Shown one piece after another: positions 1 to 15,200 of a DNA stretch of 64,000 bases. Below the pieces are notes generated by a model that worked only from the letters and a program-made list of their open reading frames with translations, did no database searches and had not been told where the DNA came from. The stretch spans positions 128,623,250 to 128,687,249 of the forward strand of contig NC_092859.1 in assembly GCF_032062135.1 (NCBI RefSeq), given 5' to 3'. Position numbers and translations under genes: made by a program. The first letter of the stretch is position 1; every line of letters begins with the position of its first letter. Source of the stretch: Pyxicephalus adspersus. Taxonomy: Eukaryota; Chordata; Amphibia; Anura; Pyxicephalidae.

Positions 1-209
1 AGAAGCATGTCCGTGGCTGGCTAGCTCGTGTGTCTTACAAGAGAAGTATGGAAGCCATAGTCTACCTTCAAAGCTGCTACCGCAGGATGATGGCCAAGAG
101 GGAGCTGAAAAAACTGAAAATCGAGGCACGCTCTGTCGAACACTACAAGAAACTCAACGTTGGTATGGAGAACAAAATCATGCAACTGCAGCGTAAAGTT
201 GATGATCAG
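1..209 (+). CDS. MYO5A: MYO5A exon w1 (partial): last IQ motif and stalk start
   Basis: Frame starts at base 3; bases 1-2 finish a codon begun outside. It reads KHVRGWLAR, then an IQ motif ([16 protein letters not shown]) that should bind calmodulin or a light chain, then the first coiled-coil residues ending RKVDDQ. Donor is CAG|GTATTG at 210, phase 0. The next intron is only 119 bp. Confidence 0.95.
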
Positions 210-3200
210 GTATTGAATCTTGTTTGTTTGAGCCTCTTCTGAGTGTTCATCCTTTTGTATCCATTTAGTATGGTTCAGCTAGTGATGTTCTTCTACTAAA
301 CTGTTATAATAATTCACTTTGTGTGCAGAACAAGGAGAACAAGTCCTTACTAGAGAGACTGACCCACCTAGAAATCACATACAGCACGGAGAAGGATAAG
401 TTGCGCAGTGATGTAGGCCGCCTTAAACAGTTTGAGGAGGAGGCTAAAAACTCTGCTAACCGATTGAATACTCTGCAAGATGAACTTGCCCGGCTTAGGA
501 AGGAGCTGCAGCAGACACAAACTGAAAAGAAGACCATTGAAGAAAATGCAAATATATATAGGACAGAGACTGAGAAGGTAGGTTTCAGTCAATCTTTATA
601 AATCCTGAATGATGTGTCTAAAAGAATAAAAGACAACCGATGGGTAATCATTTCTTGTTGCTTGGGCAGGTTTTGAAAAAAAGAATACAGTGCACACAGA
701 CAGTCATAATGCCTTTTTTTTTTTTTTTTAGCTCATATGGGTCCTGGAGTTTTAAAGGAAGTTTACAATATATAAGGGATTATGAGGGAAACTACATCAT
801 AACTGTATCTTTAATGAAAAGATGACAGATTTTAGAACCCATTTGGCATGATAGTAGGGGAGCACTTGTCAATGAACCTAAAACTGTGATAATAACATAT
901 TGATGAATGGTTTTTAAAACCAAACCCTTGAATAAAATATTTCTGCGTAATGCGTTGTCTAAGCTATATATCAACAGTAGATCTCATAGGATTGTGGTTT
1001 AGCAACAGTCAATGGTAATTTGTATGGTAATGGACAGTGGTAATATGTTTTTCTATCTCTGAACCCCAATGGGTGTGTAGGGGTGTCCAGCAGTGTATAT
1101 TAGTACATAGTTCCAATTTGTCCCTCACCGTGAACAGTAAACCCAGTAAACTATTAAAAGCGTTGGAAGAACTAGGGTATCTAATAGTTTAAAATTAAGC
1201 AGGATTCTTTTGTTTTACAGTTGGTTTCTGAGCTTAAAGAGCAAAATGCATTATTGAAAAACGAGAAGGAGGAGCTGAACTTCCAAATTCAGGAACAGGC
1301 TAAAAGGATAACTGGTAGGTACCACGGGAAGTCTGGTAGCACTTAAAGCAGACCCATAGTCAAAATTGTCCCACATTTTCTTAGATTTTCAACATCAATA
1401 TAACTTCTACTTCTGAATCCTTATCTGAAAATTTTAACCTTGCATAATTTCATTATCCCCCTGCAGTTGATCTTTCTGGCTTATAATATATGAAATGACA
1501 GCAAAAACAAAATGGTTTATTTCTCATATGTACAACTCTCCTTACAAACAGGACATGACCTGATCATTGAATATGGTTTCCAGAACTATTGTACTGTGAA
1601 AATTGTGTTTTACATAGATGGCTTTGGGACAGCTGCAGATAGGATAATATATGGGCAATAAAGAGAGATAGATTTCCAGGGTGAAGGTGAAGAAAAAAAT
1701 AAACTGAACAAACATATAAAAATAATTGCAGAAGGTGGAGTGGATACTATCTTCCCCAAATTCACCTTTTCATTATGCTATGCCTTGTTTTGGATTATTG
1801 TTGATTTTATTTCTGTGTTTCTTGTAGAGGATATGGAGAAAAAACATCTGCAAGCAACAAAGGAGGTTGAGCTTGAGCTAAATGATGAGAGGTCGAGGTA
1901 CCAGAATCTGCTGAACGAGTATAGTCGCTTGGAGGAGCGTTATGATGACATAAAGGAGGAAATGAGCACCATGGTGGGTTGGGGTAAAATTAACAATCGG
2001 AAGGGTATCATGGAGTATATTTGTGTTCCTTTCTAATAAAACTAATGTTGTAGACCATTCCAAAACCGGGACATAGAAGAACGGACTCCACCCACAGCAG
2101 CAATGAATCAGAATACACCTTCAGTTCAGAGATTACAGAATCGGAAGACCTAACTTTCCGGAATGAGGTAAGATTGAAGTTCAACAAATAAGGTCAGCCC
2201 TGAGTTTTTTTCAATTCCAGCATTCATTACCTGTGTTTTCAGACTTGTTTTTGCCAAGTGAGAACCTTTCATCTTTTAGGATTTAGTTCTGAAAACAGTC
2301 TGCTGAAGTGGGATTGCAAAGCCCAAACAGCCAGCACTGACTCATTCTGCTTCAAGCAGACTTTTGTGAACAGACATTCCTCCTTTAATATTTATAATTT
2401 TTTTGGAGTATTGATGAAAGGATGTCTTCTGCCTATGTAAAGGCAAAATAAATCTTCTTTGAAATACCTTATTACAGCCACTTCACTTTAACACTCTAAG
2501 ATAAAAACAAACACTCAGCAACAGAAATGCACACAGAACTTAGTTTTTAGAAGTGAGTGCCTATGACCTTTAATCTATCCTTCTCAAAAATTGATGAAAA
2601 TTAATATAGTGGTAAAGTGGTAACTACATGCTCAATCATCCAATAATGAATGTGGATCTATGAGCAGAATGAAACATACCTATATGTAGTCTCCCACTAG
2701 CATTACAAAGCAACATTGTTCGTTGCTTTAGCATATTTACAGGGTATCATTTATTCGCATTTATTTTGAATAATTAATAAGCACCTGTAGCAGAGTATGA
2801 TGTCTTCCAACTTTGTTGATGCCACTTTTGATTGACATTATATAAATAAATTAAAAAAAAAATCCTATTCTGAATGCTTGTATTACAGGTATTTTTCCTT
2901 ATAGTTACCAGAATTCAATATTTTTTCATTATAGTGATCATTTTAAGCAATGTCTCCACTATCTAGACCTTAATATATACTTTTGTTTTCTCCTGCACAA
3001 GATAATGCATTTTATAAAAGTAATTTTTATTTTATTGTAGTCTTCACAAGGATTAAAAGGAATTGATATTTTTTTACAACTGCTCTAATGATTTGTAGGG
3101 ACATTGACAATTGGGTTTCCTTGGGTTCACTATGATCAATTTTCAGATATTTACTGGCATGAAAATGTGTTACTATCTACTACTGAGCTTATCATTGTAA

Positions 3201-6200
3201 AAATAACACCATTCTGAACCCTGGCTAACTGAGTTTATGCCCCTTTGTGTCAATTTTGGATATTACTTAGGAACCAGTTGATAAGAAGGCTCCTCTGGAC
3301 ATGTCCCTGTTTCTCAAGCTGCAGAAACGTGTAAAGGAGTTGGAACAAGAAAAACAAATTTTGCATGATGACTTGGATAAAAAGGAAGAACAGCTCATCA
3401 AGGCCAAAAGTCAGGTATGCGAGTCTTACAGTGAGGGAGAATCACTCATAATGGGTAGCTCAGTGCAGTCATGGGACATTTTTAGACTTTGTGTGTATGA
3501 CCAGAATAGGCTGGAGCTTATTATTGTATTTTCTTTAATATTACATGTATTTATTTTTTTGTTAAAGACTACAAAACACAAAAAAACAAAACTGTAATAT
3601 ATTGCAACTCTCCAGTCTTTACATATAGTGGCTGAGTGGGATTTATTTTTTCAGGCTAATAACATTTTTTTCCCCACAAATATGGAAAATACATGTTGCT
3701 TTTTTCTTCCTAAGAGATGACCTGGAAGCATAAAACAATGTCATCCTATTCTTGCTAACTACAATTAAACATTTTATTTTTCAAATATAGGGCCTGATTT
3801 ATTAAAGCTCTCATTGCTTGAGAAGGTAGACTAACATGGGAGAACCCGGGTGATCCAGCAATTGATTTTTTAAAAATCATTTGCTATTAGTTGGAAAATG
3901 TTTTCAATCCTGAGCTAGATTAATTCCAGGTTTTCTTGATCACTCATGTCTTATCTTCTCCAGTCTTGGAGAGCTTTAAAAATAAGGCCCATAGAGATGA
4001 GCAAAAATTATGTTTTTTTAGTGACAACCATAGCTCCCCCTACAGTGGAAGAGTGAATGTAGCCATCCATGGGACAGAAGTATGGTATTTATAGAATAGC
4101 CAGGTGACAATAAAGACAAAAAAAGAAAACAAATGCATTCATCATATCTAAGGGTTGATAAGCTGCCATATATAAAACTTTTCTTTTAGGGTTTAGATGG
4201 TATTTAGATAATTTCCCACATGAATTAGGGTACTGAACCCTGAACTAATAAAAATGCACTTTTTACATGAACTGCTTAACACTGAAGGAAGACACTTGAT
4301 TCATTTTATATGCAGTGCAGGTATAGGTTTACTAAAACTCTATTGTCATGAACAGTCATCTGAAAAAAATTAAGATTTCCCAAGTGTTCTACAGAATGTA
4401 TTATGCATAAACATTTTGACAAATTAATACGTTCAAATTTATGTTCAGAATCTTAAAATGGTTGTGATTTTTCAGGAGGAGGCAAGGTCACCCATCCGAG
4501 GTACAGAACTGGAATATGAATCTCTTAAGGTAATGTCAAAATACTTTTTAAATCAAAGAGTCATTCCTAACTCCAGCTGCATTTCCACAACATTTATGCA
4601 AAGAAATAAACAGCCAAGTGTTTTGTATCAGTTTTCCTTGACTAGAAAACACATTATCACCACACAATTAACATATTTTAAAGTTGACGTTTTTAGGCTT
4701 TAATATCTTTTTTGTTGTCTCTTCAGCGTCAAGAACTGGAATCTGAAAACAAGAAGCTGAAAAATGAGTTGAATGAGCTCAGGAGAGCTATTACAGAGAA
4801 GGCCTCCACAGACCCCACTGGTCCTGGGGGTCCAGTCTACAAGGTGCTCCTAGAACAGATGACTTCAGTCAGCGAAGAACTGGAAGTGAGAAAAGAAGAA
4901 GTGCTTATTCTCAGATCGCAGCTAGTGAGCCAAATGGAAGCCATTCCACACAAGGTAATACACAATGGCGTAACAACCTATATGAAGCTCCAGCTAGTTT
5001 AGCCTAATAAATGTCAGAAATCATATACGAACAAATCATTTTTGGCCATTTCACAGCCAGCAGGTTTGCATTTTATAGCCAATATGGTGAATGTATTTCC
5101 AACTAGACTTCAAAAAACAGTGGAGAATTACAATTGGAGCCTATTTGTAGGCGACTAGACCTTCTAGATTGATGCAGTTTCCAAAAGATGTGTCACAGAC
5201 TGATCAGTTTAGGATACCTGCTTTCCTATTCATTACCAGACGTACATGTTTCTATAAAAATAAAATTAATTTTGTAAATTACATAATGAATTATTTGGTT
5301 TTACTAAAGTTACCATAAGTTTGAGAGCAGGAAGCTGAAAATGTAGTTTAGGACTCTTACCCCCCCTAGCGGTATTCCCGAGTGTGACTCGGGGTGGACT
5401 TTCTAGGCAAAAATCGGTATTCCTGAGTCACACTCAGGGTCGCTTTTAACTAAAAAGAAAAAACCCATTTATCTTGTTTTGTTGCTGTCCCCCAGCGTCC
5501 TGCTGGTCCCCGCAGGTCCTGGGGACACGTCCTCCTCCTCTGATCTCCAGCCGCACAATGCAGCGACGATCTCCGGGGTTTCCCGGTGATGTCAGTGCGG
5601 GCAGAAGGATCGACGGGAAATTCAAATAATTTTGAGTCCAATACAAAGAAAAATTCATATAATAAATATATATAATTATATTAGGCCATAAATATATTAT
5701 TAGGTTTGGAAAGAGTTGGAAAGAGTTTACAGCTATGTAGGTAAGATGTCTATTTACTTCCTGAGCTATGCATGTAAATATTCTCCTAGGTCTAGCACAC
5801 GTGATTAGATCCACTGTCAATTTAGCACTTGGTAACCTATCAGTCAGAAATACGAAAACATGTCTCTCACACACGTAATGTTTTTCCTCATTAAATTGTG
5901 GGCTGGGCATGAGTTGGACCACACAAAAGATGGAAGCTCATAATCAGATTTGCTCAGTTGTATTCTAGACATAAGATGTGTTGGCCAAGTACACATGCTA
6001 TCTGTTCAGGTCTGATCAAGCATTGTTCACTTAATGCCTCAGTCAGCTATTAAATAAACTTCAGATTTAATCTTTGAGTTAGGGCAAAATCATGTTTTTT
6101 GGGCCTTAACTGTCAGGGGGATAAGTGTTCCCCTTTTATTATTTCCTCTCTATTCTTGCTCAGTAGTCAACATAACAAACAGACAGATTAGTCTCCCAGA

Positions 6201-9200
6201 TACCCTTGGTATATAAATGTTCCTAGGATATAAATGCTGGGGTATTTATTACACTGGTACGCTCAGGAAACAGCCTTGATAGGCTTTGAAATATCATCAA
6301 CATGCAACACAAGTGCGGTTGAATGTTACTAACTACTACTGGAGATACCAATACTAGGTACTCTAATTTACCCAATATTTTTTTTTATAGTTTTGTTTTT
6401 TTTTAGTAATGTCCTAAGGTCAAGAGGGTAAAACAGTCCCTTTATGATAGGTTAAAATCGTCTAAACAACTGCTGAACTGTTAAAGAGTAGCACAATATT
6501 AGTTCATTATGCAATGTTCTTTCTGAGAAGACATGACTGATTTCCTGATTTCCTTTTTGTTTTTCTTTTTTATTTGCTCAACAATTTTGTGGTTATAAAG
6601 AACGATAAGGTAACAATCCTATTGCTGGCTTAGCTGTATGCATGCAATGCAATAACCTATTGTGCTTTTATTAAACCACAAAGCCAAGCTAAATTAACAA
6701 GTTGGTATTATTTGCTGCATACCCTGCAATTAATTTAAGGCTATCCATTAAATAATGTCCTTGATTCATCTGTGTGCTGCTGAGTCCCTTGCTTTTTGTG
6801 CTTCTGTAATACATTTGTCATGTAAAACCTCAAGAAAATTAATGACAAACTATCCATTGTTATTTACTAGGCAGACCCTATAAAATAAGTCATCTTCTTT
6901 TAGTTGGCTTATACTAAAAATGTGCATTACATAACCCTGGTTAATCCCAAAGTCTCACTACCCTTATCCATAATATATATTGGTGGCTCCCAACATCTTC
7001 CTTGTGTATTTCAAGTTCCTGTTAGATCTGTGGTCCCATATTGTCTCCTTTTGATTTGATGAACTGCTAAGGAAAGCCTTGGCTCTCTATTACCAATGTT
7101 TTTGCAAAATACAGGGAGTAGGTACCATTAGGTATGTCAGGGTGGTAAAAAAGGACAGGATACATCAAGAAGTGCCTTTCCAGCTACAATGACCCAGCTT
7201 TCTGCTGTAACATCAGGGTTTTAGAAGTATGTAACCCAGCTGCTCTGGAACTAGTGATATTCCTGCTAGTTGGGCATCCCATGACTTAAGAGAATTATTT
7301 TACCTGGTTGGCTTCAGTTTTGTGATTGATCTTTGCAACTAGGTTATTACGTTATCACCAAATAAATGGTAGTAAACCATTTTTCCAAAGATGATTTGTA
7401 TTGGAACTGGGAGGATGTTGAGAGGTGGGGTGCAAGCTGGTGAAGTCTGCTTGTATTTTATAAGATTTAATTATGTAAAGATACAAATTTGTTTTCTGCT
7501 TTAATATAGGGTCACCCCTACATTTTTATAAATAACAGAAAACCTATAAAAAACACAGAGCTTTATTACTTTGCACATTATTTAAACAGAGGCTGATTGA
7601 ATACCAGGCTTTGTAACATGAAGACTTCAGATGATAGACAAAGCCATCCGTTCTAGATCACCTTGATAAAATATAAACATATACATTTTGCTTTGTTTTA
7701 GGACACAATGACTGAAACATTGCCTATCTCTGAGGATATTCAGAAGATGAAAGACCGAAGGGAAATTGCACAGGCATATACAGGCATGAAAGAAACCAAC
7801 AGGTATGTTATACTGATATTGACTTCATTTACAGTAGGATTCTGCGTTGGTTTGTACGCTGATCAACAATATCTTCTTTTAGATCTGTGTGTTCGTGAAA
7901 TTCAGTCTGCAGGGTTTATACTGTATTTACAACCTTCTTTTACAGCTTCCAAAATAGAGAGCGCTTCCACATTATTAGAATATGCTATGGTTTGTCATAT
8001 TAGAAAGATAAGTATGTTGCAAGTGTTCTAATTTGAGTACAAGAGCACAAGCATGTTCCTTTGAGTACCCCACATGTTAGGAGGAAACCAGGCCCAATCC
8101 CAAACTACTGTATGAGAGACTGGTAATTAATTATAATTGGTTTACTTGGGACAACTTAAACAAAACTATAAACCCTCTTCTCCACACTCCCCCACCCCCT
8201 CGGTCAACTGTTATTTTTTTTTTATTTGGTTGTTTTTTTGTTTTTTTTGTAATTTTACCATTCCTGGTTTTTTAAACCTTTTTTTGGACCTTTTTCATAT
8301 GTTTTACAGCAAATTAAGCCAATTCTTTTTCCCCTTGAAAGGTGGTATAAAAAAGTGACTTTGTAAATGTAATACATTTGGGGAATTACTTTTATTAAAG
8401 TTGAACTTTTAACAACTTTACATATTTAGATTTCTATTGTTCTTGTTATCAAATATTTCTGCATTTATCATGGCCCATTCGTGTTCTGTTTGTTTTTTTT
8501 ATGTGTCTGTATTGTTGTTAAATTTTCATTTAAAAGCAAACCAGTGATAAGTGAACTACAGAGGCTACCATTCCTGACTTTACAAAAATCCTGACTGCTT
8601 GGCCAGCTTTAGCCTACTTACCTGGATCAAGTATATATCAAATAAAATAATGTGTGTACCAGAATTCCTGATCTGTATGCCTGTTAAGGTCAGGTATTCA
8701 AAGTATTACACAGCTAGGTAATAATAGAAGGAGGTCAGTAATAGCAGCCTCTGTTTTTCCCTTTTTGTCAGGTTTCCTTAATATTTCATCTCCTTTCCAT
8801 GTCCTTTCATCAATCAATTTTTCAGTTTACTTTTTTTTTCTTTTCCCTTTTTTGATCATTTTCTTAAAAGCACCCTACCTCAAGACTACCATATGATGAA
8901 TGAGGACGGAGAGCTCTGGCTGGTATATGAAGGGTTAAAACAGGCCAACAGGTTACCTAATTTCTCACTCTGGGAATTTGTGGTCTGCATTTTGCCTTTT
9001 ACTAACAATGTCCAGAGATTAAACCATGCACTTATCTATTACTGTGGACTGTGCTGCCAGAATTGGTCATTTATGATGTGTCCAATATCCTAATGCAGTA
9101 TTCATGCCATTTATTAGGTGACCTGAACCTTCTGGTAAATCTTCATGGTACTGCATGAAAGAACTTCAAAGAGTGTTTTATCTCTTCATACTTAGGTATA

Positions 9201-12200
9201 GCTAAATTTCAGCTGTTTAAAAATAATTTACTCAATAAAATCTATTTTTAATCATTTATTACTTCAAGTGGTGCAGGTTTAACAGTTTACTGTGGTTTCT
9301 TTTTTTCTGGTACTTAAAAAGTATAAGTCCACTTTTTCTCAGGATCTTTACCAGATTTTGAAATTAAAAAACAGGACTAAGAATCTCATTTTTATTTATC
9401 CATCTTGTTCCATTACATCTATATGAACTGTATAAATAGCTTAAAAATATTTAGGCAATTTTTCATCATTGGTAGTAAAAGTGACCATTAACGGCCAAAT
9501 ATCTCCCCAAAAATGATGGTCAAGGAAAGATCTTCCCATTTATAAACAAGTTACCCAAGCACCAGGGTTCAATTTATTGTGCAGTATTGAAGAATATTCA
9601 CAAACAAGGAGTCATCACCAGTATGCCATATTCAGTACGTGCTTGATTCTTACCACAACACAGGTGATTCAAAGGAGCATGTGAGCACCTTAACGTGTGT
9701 CTGTCTACCCTAGTCACTTTGTCACTACTTTCTGAGGAGTTGGTGGCATTTCCCTTAAAGTAGCAGGACTGTGTATGTGCAGCACTTTATCAGTTCATCT
9801 TTCTACAGAGAACAGAAAAGGAATTGTCCCACTCAGAGAGGTTCTACAGCCAGTTGCTACATCTCCCTCTGTTGAATGCCTCGCTGACGATGTTATCTAT
9901 TTATTATCTAAGATCAATATTTGTCCATTTATTGCCAGCCGTAGGTAAATTTAGCATTTTTACTTGTTGATATTGGGCTACTTAAATAATAAGTATTTAT
10001 AGAAAAAAACTTTCCCCTTGGCCGTGTTTTCTGTGAGAATACCTTCAGCTGTTACAGGACAGCGGTCGCCAGAAACTTTTGGCGTTCCACGGCTCTGGAC
10101 GGTGCGCCCCCTAGCCTGGTCAGGAGAAGGACCCCACTTGGGGGGGGGGCACACCGGCCACAGCTACATCTCCCTTTATGGGTCGCAGGCTCAGGATGGT
10201 GGCTGGGTTGTGTCTTTGCCCACTCTGCCATTACGGGCTCAGACCTACTATGGGAAAGTGGGCGGGTTCTGGCATCATGGCATCACTTTGGGGGAAGGTT
10301 CTTCCCCTTGAGTGACAGTTGGCTCCCTGCAAATGCCTGGTCCAGAGTCCGTGAAATTAGTGGTCCGCGACGCCCAAAAAGGTTGGCGACCACTGGTATA
10401 GGTGTTATGAAACAAGATTGGTAATTATTTCTAATTGTAAATTTATTTTACTTATATCAAATTGATAAAAGCTGAGAAAGAAGTGGAGTTACACTCTTAG
10501 ATTGTGGTTGGGTTTTATTAAAATGGCATGTTACCAAGCCCTTTAAATTTCCACAGTGGTGTCTCTTGAATATTTGCCTGCATGATTGCTTTTATACTAT
10601 CTATACCTTATTTTGCTACATCTCTACAAATTGGTAAAGAAGCCTTACCTATATGAAGCTTTGCATTTTGAGGGTCAGTGGGCTAACACATATACATTAG
10701 GACTGATGCTTTAAAGCTTTTCAAAAATAAAATTTGGAGGTTTTGACACTTTTTGTAAATCATCTCAGCTGCTAATTCTAACAAAAAAAATAATTTTTTC
10801 TACAGATTGGGCCTGATTTATTAAAGCACTCCAAGGCTGGAGAGGATACATTTTCATTAGTGAAGCCGGGTAATCCAGGAAACCTTGAATGGATCTAGTG
10901 CAGGATTCAAAACATTTGCATAGAAAATAGCAAATTACTTTTAGGAAATCTATTCCAGGTTTGCCGGGTCACCCAGCTTCACTAATCAAATTGTATTCTC
11001 TCCAGCTTTGGAGAGCTTTAATAAATCAGGCCCACTGTATTTGCTTATAATGCATTGAAATGGGAGCTTGCTGCTTCTACACCTTGATCAGTAAATAAAA
11101 ATAAATAAAGTATACTTGTGTTGAGGTTTACAAAAGTAAACTGTCATCGATTAGTAACCTTCTAGAATGTAACCTAAAAAACAGGGGTGCCTTTTTATGC
11201 AAATACCAACTTCAGCCTAAAAATTGGTGATTGTTGGCATCTCAGTGTGGGTTCATCATTGTGTTGGATGTCCTCATCGATCAAACAAGGTTTAAGGGGC
11301 ACATTCTAGAAGTGAATACATTAAATGTATGTATACCCTCTGGGTGTCTATCACTAATATGCAATGCCAGTTTACTTTCATAAACTTCAGTACAGGTCTG
11401 CTTTAAATCTTTAGGCTGTATCTTTTAGGGATTAAGTTTAAACCCACTGAAACCTAATAATGCCACATCACCATATCTGGAAAGGTCATAGACCTAGCAA
11501 AAACAGCAAACTATAGAGGCAGTTTGCCCAGTGAGGTTATTTCCTTTGGTATTTTATCACAATCAAAAAAAAGTGTGGATATTTTAAAAGTATTTTTTAA
11601 TAATAAATCCTTTGTGACTTTGGACGTTGGCTGTTTTATAGTCCATCCATGATCATTCGCTCCAGATTCTGGACCTAAAGGAGCTAACAGCCTAATGCCC
11701 CCGTACTAGCCTAATGCATAAGGGCCAATATTAATGGAAGCGAACTAACTTGCTAATATGTTTGTGCACATAAACTCATACTGTATATGTGCACAGGTAA
11801 GACATCATTGTCCTGGATGGGTATTTTAACAGCACGCTTGTAATGGTATGTATTGAGTTCTTCCTTGGTAAATGGGGGCGAGGCTCTAAATCTGCTGCTT
11901 AACTTTTATACAGAAAAAAAACTTGGTGACATTTAGTGAATAATGACATTGCATACTGGTTTTCAGAGTTCTAGAGTCACAGCTTCAGACTCAGAAGAAG
12001 AGCTATGAAAATGAGTTAGAAGCTCTCAAGGGAGAAATCCAGGGTCTACGAGAAGAAAATAACCGCCAGCAGCAGCTACTTGCCCAGAACCTACAACTCC
12101 CCCCTGAGGCTCGAATTGAAGCCAGTTTACAGCATGAAATCACCCGATTGACCAATGAGAATCTGGTATGTAGATCACTCACTGAGGATTCTCCCAAATG

Positions 12201-15200
12201 TTTTGCCTCAAGACTGTAAGTAATAATTTGTGCAATTCAACTCAAGCCTGCATTGTTGGTTTCTTCTATATACTCTCTGCATAGGAACATCAGTTACCAA
12301 AGCATTGATCTTGCATTTTCTCTATTAAGGTGGAAATAGAATGATTATATTTTCAAGCAGTATATTGTTGATAGACATAGTAGGATTAATGTGCCAGTAA
12401 AACATGAAATTATGGGTAAGTAGATTTTATCACTGGTGGAGTTCTCTGTTGGTTTTTTAGGCTTAGAAAAGGGTTTAGTTGGCATTAGGTAGTAGTTTTA
12501 CAGTTCACCTGTGGTTAGACTTTGGGTAAAGGGTTAGGTTACGTTTTGTGCATGATAAAAGGTCAAGGGGGCCTTTTCACTGCTCTGGGATGCCTGAAGT
12601 TTGCCAACTAACCACAGCACAGAAAACCGCAAGGAAAATAATGTGTGCCATTCTATTGAAAGTGTAATTCTTCATCAAGGAGTTTCTGTAGGTTACAGTT
12701 GAACAGTATGCAGCCTGTAGGTTTTTCTTTGTGCTTTACAGATAAAGAGAGGCTTCTTTACTGCCCAGTATGCAAACAGCGGTACATTTGTACCAATTGG
12801 AAGACCTTCACTTCTTGCTGTGATGGAAATTTTAAAATTTAAGATTTCCCATTTATTTCTGACTTTCAGTGTATGAAAAGGTGTAAATGTCCCCATTAAG
12901 GATGCTGTAATAAAACATCACAGAAGGTCTAACCCCTCACTACTCCATCCAAATCTAACAAGGAGGGTTACCTTGATATTAACCCCACCGACTAAATGTA
13001 TTTTGTCTAATAGACCAGACCTATTTATTATGACTGTTCATGAGCGGGAACCAGGTCATTCTGTTTACAGGGCTATGGATCTCCTTTAGTAATCTGTGGT
13101 TGTTTTAGGAGCACCATGGAAGAATCTTCCTTTTTAAGCTCACTATAAATATTGTGTTAAATCCATGCTTTAATCCAGTTAATCATATCTTGTAATAATG
13201 AGATTTGTAATGATTGAAATTCTGAATGAAAGGGGTACATGCATTCTACCTGTTTTTTCAGTATTTTGAGGAGTTATATGCAGATGATCCCATGAAGTAT
13301 CAATCATACCGGATTTCACTTTACAGACGGATCATTGTATGTAAATCACACATCTGGCTGCTCTATTGTCCTCGCCATGTCTTTGAGAACTAACAGAGAT
13401 TCAGCCCTTCTGGCTGTCTGATGCTGGTATATGACAAGGCTGCATTGTGTCCCTCACCATCACAGCTTTCAGTGTCATTACGTCCTGTCTTCATGTTCAG
13501 CACAAAAACACAAATTCTTACTAATCGCATCTGTAGATAAAATAATACTAACCAAAAACCTAATGAAATGTCTAAATGTAAATTATATCATCATTTTATA
13601 GTGTACAGGACTTTCCATACGCTCCTGTATAGCATATGAATTTGCATTTCCATGCAATATGTATGTCATATATGGAATGTTGCAGGCTTGCCTCATCTGC
13701 TCTGACATTTTTATTTTTGTCATCTTTTTGTTGCTTTATAGTTTCACCACAGCCATATAATTTACTGTTATCATACAGCACACAAGAACATATTCTTCTT
13801 TTGTTTTATTTGATTTAAAATATCATCAGTTAATATTATCATACTGAGTCCATCTTGTTATTACCATTTGAATTGCTTCATGGTCCTTTAGTCTACCTAT
13901 GCAGCTGAAAGTGTGAGTAAATTAAGGGAATGATAGAATTAAAAGATGTACCAAAGCTCCTTAAATATACCAAAATGATCAAGGGCCAATTCAGATATTT
14001 GAGCTACTGCAAAGCTCAGTATTGCATATAACATGAGTTGTGGTGCCATTAATTGAGGCAACACAAGTATGGTGTGCTGCAGTGCATTGGCTGGAATAAA
14101 GGGTCTTCTGCTTTTTTGCATTGGCAGCCCTATTCGTTTCAGTGGGCTGCCTTAATGTTTTTTAATGTTATATCTCAGAAACCCGCTTCATTGACAAATT
14201 GCACTGCAATGCATACATGGGAACATCAGACAAATATACAATGTCTGATATCATTGCGTAGCACACAATGTGAAGCACAGTGATCAGCACAGCACTGCAC
14301 ATAAAGGGAACAAGGCCTAAATATTTCCTGGAAGCCAGGTAAATATGAAATATTGCGTTTTCATATTTCGTATATATTACATGCATTCAATAGGTAGTGT
14401 GTGCGAGCATACTGTACATCTCTTCACACAATATTGTGCACACAACATTATTTACCCCTTGTTAGACTGACTGATCTTTTATATTCTTGTTTACTTTGTC
14501 AGGAACAAATGATTTGCATGGTTTAGTTGCTTCCTTCCTATTATATTTTCTGTGTACCCTACAATTTTTAAACTTGTAACATAAAAGTTCAAGTTCCTTG
14601 GGCAGAGTTTTACAAACCTACTTATATGTCATGTAGCTCTTATTTTGCATTTTGACTGTAAATTGGCATTTGGATAAATTACCTAAATGATATATGTACC
14701 TAACAATACAAGGGTACTTTTGAGAATTTGCACTGCTTCTGAGAAAAGCAGCAGACTTTACAAGCCATAATTTAAAGGAAAGGTTCTTGTGACGCACATT
14801 ACATACATGATACATTTTTAGGAATGTTGAGTTCTGCTCAGATCTACACTGACAGTCCTGTACTAGCAGTACAGACACACATCAGCCACTTGGTGGCGCT
14901 ATTATCTAGCTGTCTGGTCTTGTTACACACTAACCTTGGCTTGGCAAGTTGTATACCAAATCTGGCATGTTGTTTAAAAGGGTGTTTTATATTAAGATAA
15001 TGTTAATATCTACAGGATCTAATGGAGCAACTCGAGAAACAGGATAAGACGGTCAGGAAGCTGAAAAAGCAGCTGAAAGTATTTGCAAAGAAAATCGGGG
15101 AGCTGGAAGGTAATTGATATGCTGCACCTGCTCTCATATCATTTATAACATCCATTTTAACAATATGCCACTACTGTTATCTCCATTTTCTTCTTCCATG

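Noticed and set aside
5446..5922. 158-codon minus-strand ORF, the longest single ORF in the window
   Set aside because: It crosses the edge between the GC-rich repeat and AT-rich intron, has no domain-like pattern, and lies inside a MYO5A intron.
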